A stretch of DNA of 64,000 nucleotides from Whalleya microplaca (Eukaryota; Ascomycota; Sordariomycetes; Xylariales; Xylariaceae), in assembly GCA_022497155.1 (NCBI GenBank), contig MU385730.1, positions 650,519-714,518 on the forward strand, written 5' to 3'. The translations under genes and the position numbers were made by a program. Shown here in pieces: positions 11,089 to 23,101 of this stretch; the stretch's first letter is position 1, and each line of letters opens with the position of its first letter. The notes beneath the pieces were generated by a model. That model made no database searches and was not told where the DNA came from. It was given only the letters and a program-made list of their open reading frames with translations.

Positions 11089-13117
11089 TCATGTCGCCTT
11101 TCGGTCGCAGAGAGAGCGGTAGCAGTCCAGTAGATACTTGCGTTCGGCGTAGGCGCTGTGCAAGGGTCAATCCATGTAGATAGATATACACACAGAGCGA
11201 GAGAGAAAGAGACGAGACACATAGAAACGGGGCGAAACAGGAAAAGAAGCAGAATATAGACGAAATAAAAAGAGATACTCACATCACGCACACGTACGGC
11301 ACCGCCACGCCCACAACCGTGACCAGATCCCTGAACACATGCTCGGAGACGCCTCCCACGGAAACCCCAGCGCGCCCCAGGGACCCCCACACGGCGGCGC
11401 TGGCGCCGACCCACAGCGCCAGCCCGTCCGGGCCGGGCACGACATCGCGCCAGAAGGAGAACCGCAAACCCCTCGCCGCAAACCAGCGCGATATGAACGC
11501 GGCGCTCCACACGATCCGACACGCCATATTGATCGCGTTCGCGCACACGAGGCCCGCGGCCCCGAGGCGCAGCACGCGCAGGAACACCCACCCGGCGACC
11601 CCGAAGGCGACGCTGAAGCCGCCCATCCACAGGCTCTGCGCGTGCACGTCGGCCTCGCTCGCCACGGAGGCCACGAAGGCCTCGCTCGCGCCATTCAGCG
11701 CCAGCAGCGGGATGTACGCGCAGTACTGCGCCAGCGCCAGCCCGGCGCCGCTGCGCGACCAGGCCGCGCCCGCGATCAGCTGGATTAGTAGGGGGGCGCC
11801 GGGTGGTCCGAGGGTGAGGATGACGGAGGACAGGAGGATGTAGGCTTTCAACAGGGCGAGGAGGTCGGTACGGGCTTTGACGAGGGCGGGTTGGGGTTGG
11901 GGTGCGGATTCGGATTCGGACTTGGGATTTTGGATGGGAGTGGGAGTGGGAGTGGGAGTGGGAGTAGAGGACGATAGCAGTTTGCTGAAGTAGTTCCGAC
12001 TGCTCTCCTCGATGGGCTGGAAGACCAGACGCGCGAGGAGGCTGCCGTAGTTGTTGGCCAGCGCGTAGATGCCCTGCGACTTGGGGTCAGAGAGCACGGA
12101 GACCAGAAAGGTGTCGCCCTGCGTCAGGAGGTGTTTGACGAAGGATTGCGCGGTCATGCTGGATGCCAGGCGTAGCGTTGGCTTGAAGAAATAGCCGAGG
12201 ACGTAGTCGTTGTCGACCGTCTTGACGGTCTTGTCCTCGCTGCGTTTCTGCGCCAGGGACGTGCCACCCGTCGGGAAGGGCAGGAGAGAGAAGCGCTCGC
12301 TCGACGCGAGTCGTGCCCCGTGCCAGGCATACACGCCGAGCAGGCCCGTCCCATAGGCCAGCTGCCCCAGCGCGAACGGCAGCACCCCCAGATCCAGACC
12401 CTGTCTCCACGCCCAATTGGCGGCGCCGAACGTCGCGAGGCAGCGGAGGAAGGTGGCGACGGACTCGGCGGCTGCGCGGGGCCCGAACCGCAGACGGTAC
12501 TGCAGGATCACGAACGCCGGCTCCGAGAGCAGCTCGGTCACCGCCGCGATCCCGTAGAGGCGGAGAGAGACACCGAGGTACGGGGTCCTCGCCGTAGCAG
12601 CATCGACGTAGCGAAGGTATGCCCAGCCCAGCCCGACCGACGACCCCAGGCCGAGCACGAGGGACAGATGCGCGATATTCACGACAGCCTGGCTGTCCCG
12701 AGCATCTGGATTGCCGTCCCCCGATCCGCCGTGGCCGGATTTCTCGTCGGGTTTCCTGCCGGACGAGCGCGACGGGCTGCCCTGGCGCTGGATGGCGACG
12801 CGCAGGCTCTCGCGCGCGAAGAAGAGGACGGAGAGGTAGTAGACCTCGAGCTGGGTGGCTATGCCGAGGAGCTGCGCGGTCAGGAAGCGTAGGAGCAGCT
12901 GGTTGGCGACGAAGGTGACGGCGCGCGACGCGATCTGCAGCACGATCAGGAGGGACGCGCCTCGCACGGCCGAGCCTTGCTGGATGGTCTCAGGGGCGGT
13001 GTCGGTTGTTATTTGCTGGTGGCTATCGCCGTCCTCGGTGGCGGTAGACGACGGGCTGGAGGCCATGGTTCGTGTGGCATTTGTAGGGGGTGTTGTTGAA
13101 TCAGGATGGGGTGCCAT
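11089..13117 (-). CDS. rft1: RFT1, endoplasmic-reticulum lipid-linked oligosaccharide translocation protein
   Basis: Polytopic ER membrane protein of the RFT1 family, required for N-glycosylation and long linked to flipping of the Man5GlcNAc2-PP-dolichol precursor. I read two exons: 13117-11283 and 11155-11089, 633 residues. The first exon alone would end at a TGA that overlaps a good donor (GTGAGT). Splicing across 127 nt to a CACAG acceptor adds a basic 21-residue tail (AYAERKYLLDCYRS...), which resembles the usual family C-terminus. Conserved segments include the first membrane helix region (SRAVTFVANQLLLRF), SEPAFVILQ and the central FVKHLLTQGDTFLVS, EESSRNYF block. A Thr-Pro repeat after it (about residues 388-400) is low complexity. 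ATG 13117 is chosen; the frame upstream has only GTG. Confidence 0.9.
11936..11965 (+). repeat. (GGGAGT)5 tract inside RFT1
   Basis: Five GGGAGT units on the plus strand, encoding the Thr-Pro repeat of RFT1 on the minus strand. The plus strand fits the G-quadruplex pattern of four or more G3 runs with 3-nt loops. Confidence 0.8.
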
Positions 13118-14457
13118 GTGCTGGCGACGCACGTTCCTGAGATGGACAGACTGACAGAATACGTAGGTGTAGATACATACATGTATGTACCTAGGTATTC
13201 TGTAATAAGATGCGACGTGACGTCGCCTGTAAGCTTTAGCGGGTCGATTGCCGAGGCGGCAGATCTCCAGCTCCCCTGAACGTCGGAGCCGGGGTCAAGC
13301 AAGCCCCGAACCCCCGAGTTTTAGGCGGTGGCCCACTGTATGTGCGCATGCAACCTGGAACCTGCTGAAAATGACATTGGCAGCCTGAATTCAACTTATA
13401 ATAAAACATTCAACACATGCCTAACCTAACCTACCTTAACCTACATATAGGTACTATTTAAAGTAATTAATCAGTGCAGCTACAGATCTTACTTCATCTA
13501 CCTCTGGTATGAAAGTAGGCGCCTGTGAATATCTATATCTACTTATTACATATGTTCGTATGTTTACCAACTTGCCTGCCCAGGCTAGGGTCTACTAGAA
13601 TTGGAGTATTATGCGCTTCGGCGAGGCAAAACGACAGAAGTCCTCTGCTTTCGCATATGGTATTGATTTATTATTATTAGAGACTGTTGGATAAACCGTG
13701 GCTGATAAACCACAACACGCGGCGAGCTCCCTATATGTCGTGAGAGGGTCACGATGCCTCTCATTCAACTCGGTGAAGAGAGCGGGTTCATCAATGTCCT
13801 CGACGATCGTAAGATCGCCCTGCCTAGTGGGCCGTAACCAACTTGTTGGAACAAGCCGCCCGATCCCATGGTCCGTTCTTCTAGTCCTTGGTCTAGACTT
13901 CACGAACTTTGCAATCGGACTATCCGTCTTCACGTGAGACTACCTGCAGTATTCTCCATCTTTTCTACCTACTTCATAGTACTATAGCAATAGCTTGTCA
14001 ATCCGGGGAAAGCTGAAGTTACTAAAATTAGCTTGTTCGCAGCTGTCATAGTAACTTTAAGTGCTAGGTAGTACGCACATACATGTATGTCTCCTCTGGT
14101 GGCTTCTAGGAACAAGCGCAGGTGAGGGCGAGTAGGTATAGCTGATTGATACGACTATGAACTCAAACATGGGCAGATCCACAAGATTCTCGTCCCCAAA
14201 CAACACGGTATATTGGATTTCAGAGCAATATGAACAGCAGAGGTTTCTCTTGAGTGGGTACTATCTAGATGCAGGCCCGCATTCTGTTGCGATTCGCTGG
14301 TCCTCGCCGACAAATGGCCATGGCCTTCATGTGCCTACGGGGATGTGAGGGAGTTCAAAGCCCCTGAAGCTCAAATCCCCGGACTACGGGGCCTGCTAGC
14401 TACGATCCATACCTATTATCAGATATCTGGAGGCAGCTGGAGAAAGGACGTGATCAT

Positions 14458-14494
14458 CCCCCCCCCCCTCCCCTCCCCCACTCCCCTTCCCCCC
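14458..14494. repeat. C-rich tract, G-quadruplex pattern on the minus strand
   Basis: C runs of 11, 4, 5, 4 and 6 separated by one to three other bases. The minus strand therefore carries five G runs with very short loops, a textbook G-quadruplex pattern. No gene overlaps it. Confidence 0.85.
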
Positions 14495-15043
14495 ACAGGG
14501 TCTTTTTATTATATCGGCCCGACTGACTTCTAGCCTCAGTCGTAGCTCGGCTTTATTAGATTGAGGGTTCTCATAGACCGTCATTGATCAATATCGATGA
14601 TGGGCTATCGAATCGTAGCGTCTGCCTAGCTGTTCGGATTGAAGAGCCAACGCCTTGGATCCGTCAGACCTATGCCGGCTGAGATGAGCCTCACGACGCC
14701 CTTGCCATTCGACAGCACGCGAACCAAAGAAAGACCACTGTGGTTCGTTCAGAAGGGACATGTCGGCTCATATGTACCAGCAATGTGCTAAGCGCAGTGT
14801 TGTATCGGGAGCATCCGCAAGATTTCTCCGTGCATGCTTGCAACTACTATCAGCGTCGATCTGCCGAAGCTTGAGCTTGACAACCTTCACCTTTCGCCCG
14901 GTGCCGACATTCTCAGCACCACCAAAGCCACCGATACCAGAATTCACGCACGTCGACCCCGGCGGGATGTGCGGAGAAGGCTTGGAGACGGCGGAGCAAG
15001 TCTGATTGATCTATCTATATAGTATAAAGTATGCATCAAGCGG

Positions 15044-15648
15044 CAGCGCTTCCATCAAATCAACTAATTACTTGACTTGACTTGAATTGAATTGACTTGA
15101 CTTGAATTGACTTGACTTGAATTGACTTGATTTGACTTGATATAATTGTTTTTTTTCGATAATTGATCAAATCAACTAGAAGCTTATTTTTGACTTAATT
15201 TACTTGATACTAGTCAATTATTTCTCTAGTTATATAAGCTACAGTAAAGCCATAATATAAGCCATATATCGTAAGGTTTTCTGGCGTTATTAGTCAATAT
15301 TATCAGCTACCTTACGCCAATGATCCTTGTTACCTAAGGGTTGACTACTATTACGTCCGTGACTTTTATGTAACAATTTTGCTGTATCAGGTCATCTCCT
15401 GGAGAGAACTTTTCCTTCGGACCTTCGGATAAACTTATCTCCTTAAAGCCACCCTATTGCCTAACTAGAAAGGTACCCTAATATGTGATTCAGGGGTTCA
15501 GGAATAAAATTCGTAATTTAATGTATTACTAATCAAGTCAAGTTGCAAATAGCCTCAAGTCAACTCGAAAGTTCAATTAGTTGATTTGACTTGATTCAAG
15601 TCAATTAAAGTGGTTTACTTGACTTGAATTGACTTGATGGAAGCGCTG
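15044..15648. mobile_element. Non-autonomous hAT-like transposon (MITE), 605 bp
   Basis: Both ends read CAGCGCTTCCATCAA inward, then A or G, then TCAA, so the terminal inverted repeat is about 20 bp with one mismatch. The element is flanked by a perfect 8-bp direct repeat, TCAAGCGG, at 15036-15043 and 15649-15656. An 8-bp duplication with ends starting CAG is the signature of the hAT superfamily. Just inside each end lie many TTGACTTGA/TTGAATTGA units in opposite orientations (15066-15145 and 15535-15640), like the subterminal repeats bound by hAT transposases. There is no open frame of note, so it must have been moved in trans. The intact duplication suggests a fairly recent insertion, and it is not RIP-mutated. 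Confidence 0.9.
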
Positions 15649-16842
15649 TCAAGCGGAACCTCGCGGTGTTGGTCGCAGGAATTCCCCTGTACGTCCCCGG
15701 ATACTGAAAGCGTGGGGGACTTCTCTAGGTTCACAATAGCTGCCAATGCAACTGGCCTATTCGGAATTCTGCCCCAAGCTAATTTCAGCCGCCTAGGTAC
15801 TAGGTAGCGTAGACCTGATTCAGGGCCCTTCCATTAGTCTGGAGGCGACTCGTTGCCCGATGCTGCCACATGACAGACTTCTATAGCGAGATGAAACGAC
15901 TCTTTTGGCTGGATACCACCAAAGTTCCGTACGAGGGCACCGCATACCTATGCTGTACGTCTCTGTGCCGGGGATGCCGGGTCGCCGACCCTATTTTCCT
16001 CGTTGCCTCGTCGTTACCCTGATCACGCTTTGTCTCGCGCCTTGGGTCTACAAGCACGCTTCATGTTGTATGGTTCGACCAAACGCATACAAGTAGCCCA
16101 TGCGCGCTACGCGACTCCCTACAAGCGTCTATCCTAGGGCTAATGAGGTAGTTCAAGTTGTAGTTGACACCGGTCTCAAATGTTAAGATTTGCTGTACGT
16201 AGTACTCCGTAGCAGTACCCCAACCTGGGCCTTCCCCCACATCCCCAGGGCTACCCCAACCTGGAAGTTCACCGTCTTCCTTAGTCCGCACTACAATCGG
16301 CCCGGCCGCGAGTGGCTAGGCAAGTCGCGTGGTGCGCGACGATGCTACTACATACAGAGACAGAGAGGTCTTGCACAGGCTATGGGGCATCAACGATGAT
16401 CCGATCAAGTTTGCCCCTTGCCTAGCTCCCAGACCAATCACCAATTTTACTACTTTGAGCTATAGGTTATTAGGCCCGGCGAGCTAATAAGGTCATGGGT
16501 CTGAATGCTGCTACCCTAACCTGTACGGCGACTACTACTGCGTAGGTAGTATGTGTGTATGTACGTTAAATATACATACCAATGGCTTGGGCTTACTACG
16601 ATGTCTGTATGCTGTCATCGTCCCCGTTCCCCCGCCGATGGGACCATCCTGATTATCCAGCACGTGGCCGTGCACCAGTCGAGGCCCTCGGAGCATGAAT
16701 CGAGGGTGTGCTCTCATTTTGCCTGTACTCCTGTATAAAACCCCAGCGCCGGGCGTTGGATTTCGTCTTGGCCCTCGAGACACGACCGCCAAGTATTTCC
16801 TACAGCCTTAAGTATCACGCGTCATCGCTCCCAATCGTACCA

Positions 16843-18917
16843 ATGGCTTCGAAACTTCGTCGCTTTTCGCTTAACAAGCCCGAGAACGAGGCAGGCAAGG
16901 CATGGCCTGCCATCGCCGTCGGCGCATTTGTCGCATTCGGAGGAGGTACGTAACTTCTCGTCTTAGTCATACACTTGTGGTCTATCTACAGAGCCAAAAT
17001 TCCCCGGTCATATTGATTTGTTTACCACTTTTGCTCTCGAAATATGACCTCTGAGCCCCAAATCTACCCACTCCTTTTCCTACCTGTAGAGAGACAATCA
17101 CTGACTCGTGTTGCCGTAGTGTTGTTCGGGTAGGTCTGGTCGTACGATCTACGACGGTATATTTTTCGCTAACATGGATATTTCGTAGCTATGACACCGG
17201 CACCATCAGTGGCATCATAGCCATGGACTACTGGAAAAATCTCTTCTCGACAGGCTATGTAAACACCCAGGGCCATCTCGATGTCTCGCCGTCACAGTCG
17301 TCTGCTATTGTGTCGATTCTCTCGGCGGGTACCTTTTTCGGTGCCCTTGGATCACCGGTTCTGGCCGACAATATTGGCCGCCGACTTGCCCTGGTTGTCT
17401 CCTCTTTCGTCTTCATCCTCGGTGTCATCTTCCAGACCGCCGCCACATCTCTACCCCTATTCCTGGCCGGTCGATTCTTCGTAAGTACATGTAGCCACTG
17501 GAATCTCCTATTGCCCCGTCCTGTCATGCCTACCACTCCGTGATTGGCTAAGATGATTGGAAAGGAAAAGTTCGCTGACCCCAAACTCTATTTAGGCTGG
17601 CTTCGGTGTAGGTCTAATCAGTGCGCTGAGTATGTCACCCCAAATCCGATATTTATTATTAGAGTTTGCCTCGCTAATATATGCACAGTCCCGTTATACC
17701 AAAGCGAGACTGCTCCCAAATGGATCCGCGGTGCTATCGTAGGCGCGTACCAGTTTGCCATCACGATAGGTCTGCTTTTGGCCGCCATCGTAGACTACGC
17801 AACAAAAGACCGGCAGGACACCGGGTCTTACCGCATACCGATCGCGGTTCAGTTTTTATGGGCCATCATCCTTATCGGTGGCATGCTGTTCCTGCCCGAG
17901 ACTCCTAGGTTCCTCATCAGAAAGGGCAACCACGACAAAGCGGCCCGCGCCCTAAGCCGCCTGCGAAGAATAGCCCCCGAGCACCCCGCCATTCTGGCCG
18001 AGCTGGCGGAGATCCGCGCAAACCACGAGTATGAGCTGAGCATCGGCAAGTCGAGCTACATCGACTGCTTCCGCGGGCCCATGCTAAAGCGCCAGCTCAC
18101 CGGCATGGGGCTGCAGGCGCTGCAGCAGTTGACGGGCATCAACTTCATCTTCTACTACGGCACGCAGTACTTCAAGAACTCGGGCATCGAGAATCCGTTC
18201 ACCATCCAGATGATCACGTCGTGCATTAACGTCGGCTCGACAATCCCCGGCCTCTGGGCCGTCGACAAGTTCGGCCGCCGACCGCTGCTCTTCTGGGGCG
18301 CGGTCGGCATGTGCGTCAGCCAGTTCCTCGTCGCCATGCTCGGGACCCTGACCACGGGCCAAGACGCCTCCGGCAACATCCTCGTCTACAACGTCGCGGC
18401 CCAGAAGGCCGGCATCGCCTTCATCTGCATCTACATCTTCTTCTTCGCCTCCACGTGGGGGCCCCTGGCCTGGGTCGTCACCGGCGAGATCTACCCCCTG
18501 AAGACGCGCGCGAAGAGTTTGTCTATGACCACCGCCACCAACGTGAGTCGCTCCTAGACTTACCAACCCGTTTGAGAAACGATACTAATGATACACCAGT
18601 GGCTCCTCAACTGGGCCATCGCTTACTCGACGCCTTACCTGGTCGACTATGGTGACGGGTACGCGAACCTGCAGAGCAAGATCTTCTTCATCTGGTTCGC
18701 GGCCTGCTTCCTGTGCATCTCGTTCGTGTACTTCCTGATCTACGAGACCAAGGGCTGGTCGCTCGAGGAGGTCGACGAGCTGTACAGCGAGTGCAAGAGC
18801 GCGCGCGAGAGCTCGAGCTGGACGCCCAAGGCCACCTTCGCGCAGATGCAGAACGCCGCCCACCAGGGCGAGAAGGAGGGTAAGGTCTCGCATCACGACG
18901 AGCATGTCGAGGCGTAG
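16843..18917 (+). CDS. MFS sugar-porter (hexose transporter)
   Basis: Plasma-membrane monosaccharide transporter of the sugar-porter family, 536 residues with about 12 membrane helices. Six exons: 16843-16945, 17120-17129, 17189-17480, 17596-17629, 17689-18542 and 18600-18917. Exon 2 is only 10 nt; with its neighbours it restores GGVLFGYDTGTISG in helix 1, so it is needed. Family marks are NIGRR (loop 2-3), AGRFFAGFGVGLIS, LYQSETAPKWIRG, LPETPRFLIRKG (PESPR-type loop 6 motif), QQLTGINFIFYYG in helix 7, DKFGRRP in loop 8-9, WGPLAWVVTGEIYPLKTR in helix 10 and YETKGWSLEEVDELY at the cytosolic C-terminus. QQLTGINFIFYYG is typical of proton-coupled hexose carriers. The exact substrate cannot be told from sequence. 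Confidence 0.93.
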
Positions 18918-21493
18918 GGCTTTGTGAATATTTTAAGGGAGTGAGATGTTTGAACTTTGGATGTTTGGCTGGCGGGCGGGCTCGTTGGAACTTGGAAAAT
19001 AGATTCCCGGCTGGAATGCGTTCAAGGTGTGTGTTATTTATGTCGTCAGATATACCCTTGTCGGACAAATACAGGAATTCGGCCTTTGGTCCGTGTTTAT
19101 ATTGAAAAACACATGTCGTTGGGTTTCGCACCCCAGCAGATTAAGCTATATAAAGTTTTGTCTATAATTAAACTACCTGCTTTCAACTTGCAATAACTGT
19201 ACTTACAGACACTGAGAATGACTTTACTACAGAACGCCACACCAATCAAGCGGGCGTCTATCGGGGAGGTCGATCTATCTGTTCATTATTGTATTCATAT
19301 GAGAAGATGAGAGAGGTTAGACGTACTTAGTGTCTTAGGAGAGAGCTTCTTACAAGGGACTATAGTCTACCAGAGACAATAAACCAGGTCCCTCCCTATC
19401 CTCAGTAGCAAGTAACTCCAGCCAAAGTCGACTCTAAAGCCTATAGCGAGTTAGCAAGCAACATAAAGAAGCCAATAGGTAGACTCGTAGGGTAGGAGGT
19501 GCCTGCTGCGCCTAGAAATTCCTTCGGTTGTGAAGGCCCTGTATCGTCTCAATCATAATGAGCAGGAGGCTATTGGAATAGTTTCGATATAGGTTCGTAA
19601 GATGAACGTTGCGCTGCAGACCTGGGTGGGCTCTACAAGTTCCTTTGCGTCTCCACTTGCCGTCTTCGGCGTGTCTTTGGCGAACCGGCCAATCAAAGGA
19701 CTTGCGGTGAAATCAATTGGTACATACCTTCTAAACAGCCAGGTAATCTGTCAGATATACTGGAGCATCAGAATAAGTGATAAGCGTGACTATTACGCTA
19801 CCATATTTTAGCCTCACTATCATCACCCTCTGTAAGGGTTGACTTGGGAGGGAGGCTAAGTAAAAGGCAAAAGGTGTATTGTATTAGGAGTGAATGAGGT
19901 CCTAAGCTGTGAGTCTTCGAGATTGATCCATGGAAATCCATGACCACTTAACTCGCACCTCCAACTCAGTAGTCCTGAGCAGTTGTTAACCTTGGAGTAG
20001 TTGGTGTATCTTTCAATAGGATATTGATCATTGTGACATTAATCCGTGTCTCTTACTGTAAAACACGCGCCGGCATCACGTCAGTCGTATTAAGGCTTAC
20101 AACAATAATAATAATAACAATAACAATAGCAACAACAACAAGAAGAGCCACTTACTTCGACCTATTGGCCCTGTCGTTAAATGTACATGGCTTGACATCC
20201 TCGTGATAATATGGGTGGACTTAGAATATTCTGTTGATGGTGTCTCCGTGTATCTGTCAAGATTTGCATGTAATTCCACGGTTTGTAAATTTTTTTGTAT
20301 GAACTTCCTAATGGCCCGCCATTGGCAGTGAGCCAGATCTACAGCCCTCCGGTCTCTCTGTTGTAACATTGCATGTAACTTTTCCAATGAGTGCCATTCA
20401 GATTAAAGTAGTAGGTAGCACAGAGGTGGGGAGACGAAAGGTCCCTAGATAATGCGAGATAACCGTTTCTGGCATATGAAGAATGTGACATCGCTTTAAC
20501 GCGTGTCTTGTGAAGGTCATCGACTCGATCAATATAGGAATTCCGAAAGGCGGCGAAGAGGATGGGATCTAGAATGAGAGTCTCATCTACTCGGAGAGCT
20601 GGATGGGGCAAGACCTTATGTGGGATTCGAAATTGTCACATTAATAAAAAAGATAAGAGCAGTTAGAAGTGAGCTGAATCGTCATTCTCATTCTCTATTT
20701 ATACAGTCGTTGGCTTATTGATACGCAAACTATATTGTATCGTCACTAGTGTAAGCAATTGTAACGCCGCTGTAAGTCGGTGGATTAACTTCGTGTATCA
20801 CGACATTTATTTTATTAACAGAAAAGGTAGTAAACGTGAAACAACGAGCCTTGGATCACGTTGTTTAGGAAACCTGTCTAACTAACAATCTACCCGCAGA
20901 TTAACATGCTTATAAAACACGCTCGTAAAGTGGCAAATCACACCCTCTTTAACTTTAAGCTCTGCCGCAAACTCACAGATAAGGTATAAAGACTTAAATA
21001 ATAAACCAAAGTAAATAAAAGCACTTCCCAAATCTCGAAATGTTCACCGCCTATAACAATGTTCGACCGGTTATACTCCGCCGGTCTTTCCATTTCGGGG
21101 ATAAGCCGCATGTTCTGACATGCGTTCTACTTCGCTAAACTAGACTTTCAGCTATAGCCAAACCCAATCAACATACCTCCTTTTAATTAAAACCGTCATG
21201 ACTGTAGTGTGTAGGTATCTTTTGCAGCCTTGGCGACGTCGGAGGCAAAACATCTGCTGAACGACAATATCTGACATTTGACTTATTGTGGATTCAATTC
21301 TCTATGGAAAACAATGTATATATATATATACATAGAAATGGCAACTGTCTGTGCCCCGTCAGTTCAGCAGTCCATCGACCTTCGCACAAACCAGTATCGT
21401 GCAAGATATATATATCTCTTTTATTTCCATTTGGTCCTTCCTGCCCCTGCCTTCTGAAGTGCGGCCCAGAGGAAATCTACTTTGCTTTACGCT
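18918..21493. other. Gene-poor stretch, transporter to terpene synthase
   Basis: 2.6 kb with normal to slightly high AT content and no supportable gene. It holds an imperfect AAT/AAC microsatellite at about 20100-20142 and a short TA run near 21317. I see no terminal repeats or transposase remains. Confidence 0.5.
20100..20142. repeat. Imperfect (AAT/AAC)n microsatellite
   Basis: Runs of AAT and AAC triplets with a few interruptions; no gene overlaps it. Confidence 0.8.
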
Positions 21494-22569
21494 ATGGAGC
21501 TGGAACTACGGCGCTCCTCAGATGTTGAAGGCGTCCGGGAGCTCGGAGACTTTCTTCGCCCCTTGATCTCATCCTTCGTCTCGAGCTTGGGTTACGAGAA
21601 GGCCCCTACCACGAGCAACGACACATTCTGGACCGCCATAAATCAAAGAATCGCCGAAACAGGCGTTCCATGCCCTAAAGACTCTCACTCCTATAGGTGT
21701 TTCCAGGTGGGAAGCACTTATTCTCTTGTATGCATCCTAGCCCTAGGTAGCTGTCATATAGCATAATCTGAGCAATAATCAACAGGTCTGCTTTCCGAAC
21801 CACCCGCTTGATATTCAGGTGTACATAGGTATCTATACCTGGCTCGCCATTGTAATGGATGACGAAGTAGCTCGGTCTCTGGGCGATTTTGAACAGTTCC
21901 ATGAACGCTTCGCCGCCGGGAAGCCTCAGCCGACTGTTCTGCTTGAGAATTGGGCCGAATTGATGCGCTCTTCATTTGACTACTGGGATCCCGTCATCGC
22001 TAGCTTTATTGTCACATCGTCTCTTAATTATGTCAATGCCGGTGTCATGGAAGCACGGTCTGAATTCCGACGCTTGACTCCGACAAAAGGGGGCCAGAGC
22101 TGGCCCTGGTATCTCCGCGACAAGGACGGCGTCGCGGAGGCCTATGCCTACTTCACATTTGCGAAGGCCCTCTGCCCGGATATTTCTTGCTTCATAGAAG
22201 CGATTCCGGACTTGACCAAGTTCATCGCTCTCACCAATGACATCTTGTCGTAAGCAACTTGATATCGATCAAACATACTCTAGCTGATATTTGGTCCGCA
22301 GGTTCTACAAGGAAGAGAGAGCCGGGGAAGAAAATAACTACATACACAACAGAGCCCGTTACGAGGACAGGGATGTTCGCAGCGTACTGAAGGACGTCAT
22401 TGCAGAGGCCCAGGGTACGGTTCATCGTATGCGAGTTGTCGTCGAAGGACGGGAGCCGTATGCAGAAACCTTAAGCAATCACGTATTGGGTTATGTTGCG
22501 TTTCATAAGCTAAACGATCGCTATGGGCTGTATGAAGTGGGATTAGGCGAGGGCCAGCGACTAGAATGA
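21494..22569 (+). CDS. TRI5-like sesquiterpene synthase (class I terpene cyclase)
   Basis: Terpene cyclase of the fungal trichodiene-synthase-like family, expected to ionise farnesyl diphosphate with Mg2+ and cyclise it to a sesquiterpene hydrocarbon. Three exons, 21494-21706, 21786-22249 and 22302-22569, give 314 residues. The metal-binding Asp-rich motif is at residues 96-98 (YTWLAIVMDDE). The NSE triad is Asn222, Ser226 and Glu230 (NDILSFYKEE), split by the second intron after codon position 2 of the Ser. A late HKLNDRYGLYEVG segment corresponds to the conserved Arg-Tyr region that binds diphosphate. It is shorter than TRI5 itself (about 380) because both termini are compact. No P450, oxidoreductase or regulator lies next to it, so it is a lone backbone gene; the RIP-mutated element begins 411 bp past its stop. 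It need not make trichodiene; many paralogues make other products. Confidence 0.85.
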
Positions 22570-22975
22570 CACAGATTGTGAGGGGTACGGTCGGTATATT
22601 GCTAGTACATGTATTGTTTGTAGAGAGGATCTGAGAGGTGGCTAGTACGTTGGAATCTGGATGCGCTCGCTAGGTACTTTGTTAATTCCTTTTTATAATA
22701 GTGTCTGTTTAAGACATACTCAAAGCTCTGGATTCTGGTCCGTATCAGCATTGCTGTACACTGTAGCGAGGAGGCCCTTGGTTCGTCTATCTCTGGTGGG
22801 AACGTATGTTAGTTCTCTAAGAAGTTGTTATTCTAGAGAAGACTACATATACATAATGTACCTGGCGGATCACGGGGATATGTGGCTGATACTTCAGGTG
22901 GCTGGGACACCCTACAAGCTGTGGCTTATGTATATAGGAGGCTCTCCTTCCTTCTCTAGATTCTACTTAGTGATG
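22570..22975. other. Terpene synthase 3' flank up to the AT-rich element
   Basis: Normal-composition DNA ending at the target duplication ATACT (22976-22980). Nothing else is seen in it. Confidence 0.5.
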
Positions 22976-22980
22976 ATACT

Positions 22981-23101
22981 GAAGTAAGGGATCAAGATGT
23001 TGATTGGAGGCGGAAAAGAAGTTGTATTAGAGGTGGAGAGTATGCCCCAGCTAGCTAAGAAAATTACGTATTTAACCATAAGGTTACGTGCCCAGCCCAT
23101 A
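22981..23101 (-). repeat. Left terminal direct repeat of the 11.5-kb element
   Basis: 121 bp, matching 34352-34472 with about six differences, all transitions (for example GATCAAG/GATTAAG and TTAACC/TTGACC). Unlike the interior it keeps normal GC content. It lies 3' in the element's own orientation. Confidence 0.85.

Larger units (their letters stand above)
13118..16842. other. Gene-poor stretch RFT1 to sugar transporter
   Basis: 3.7 kb between two divergent genes. It contains the hAT-like element at 15044-15648, a C-rich tract at 14458-14494 and scattered TACCTAGGTA words. Short open frames (for example 13595-13933 minus, 14760-15005 plus) have no clear homology and no good splice context. 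Otherwise I see nothing in it. Confidence 0.55.

Noticed and set aside
12320..12892. 190-codon plus-strand frame over RFT1
   Set aside because: Antisense shadow of the membrane protein gene.
13595..13933. Minus-strand frame with an Arg-rich part and TTYRELAACCGLS
   Set aside because: Faintly like the helix-turn-helix of Tc1/mariner transposases, but no catalytic region or inverted ends nearby; too weak to call.
14760..15022. Two overlapping plus-strand frames of about 60-80 codons
   Set aside because: No domain, no splice partners, and composition like the surrounding non-coding DNA.
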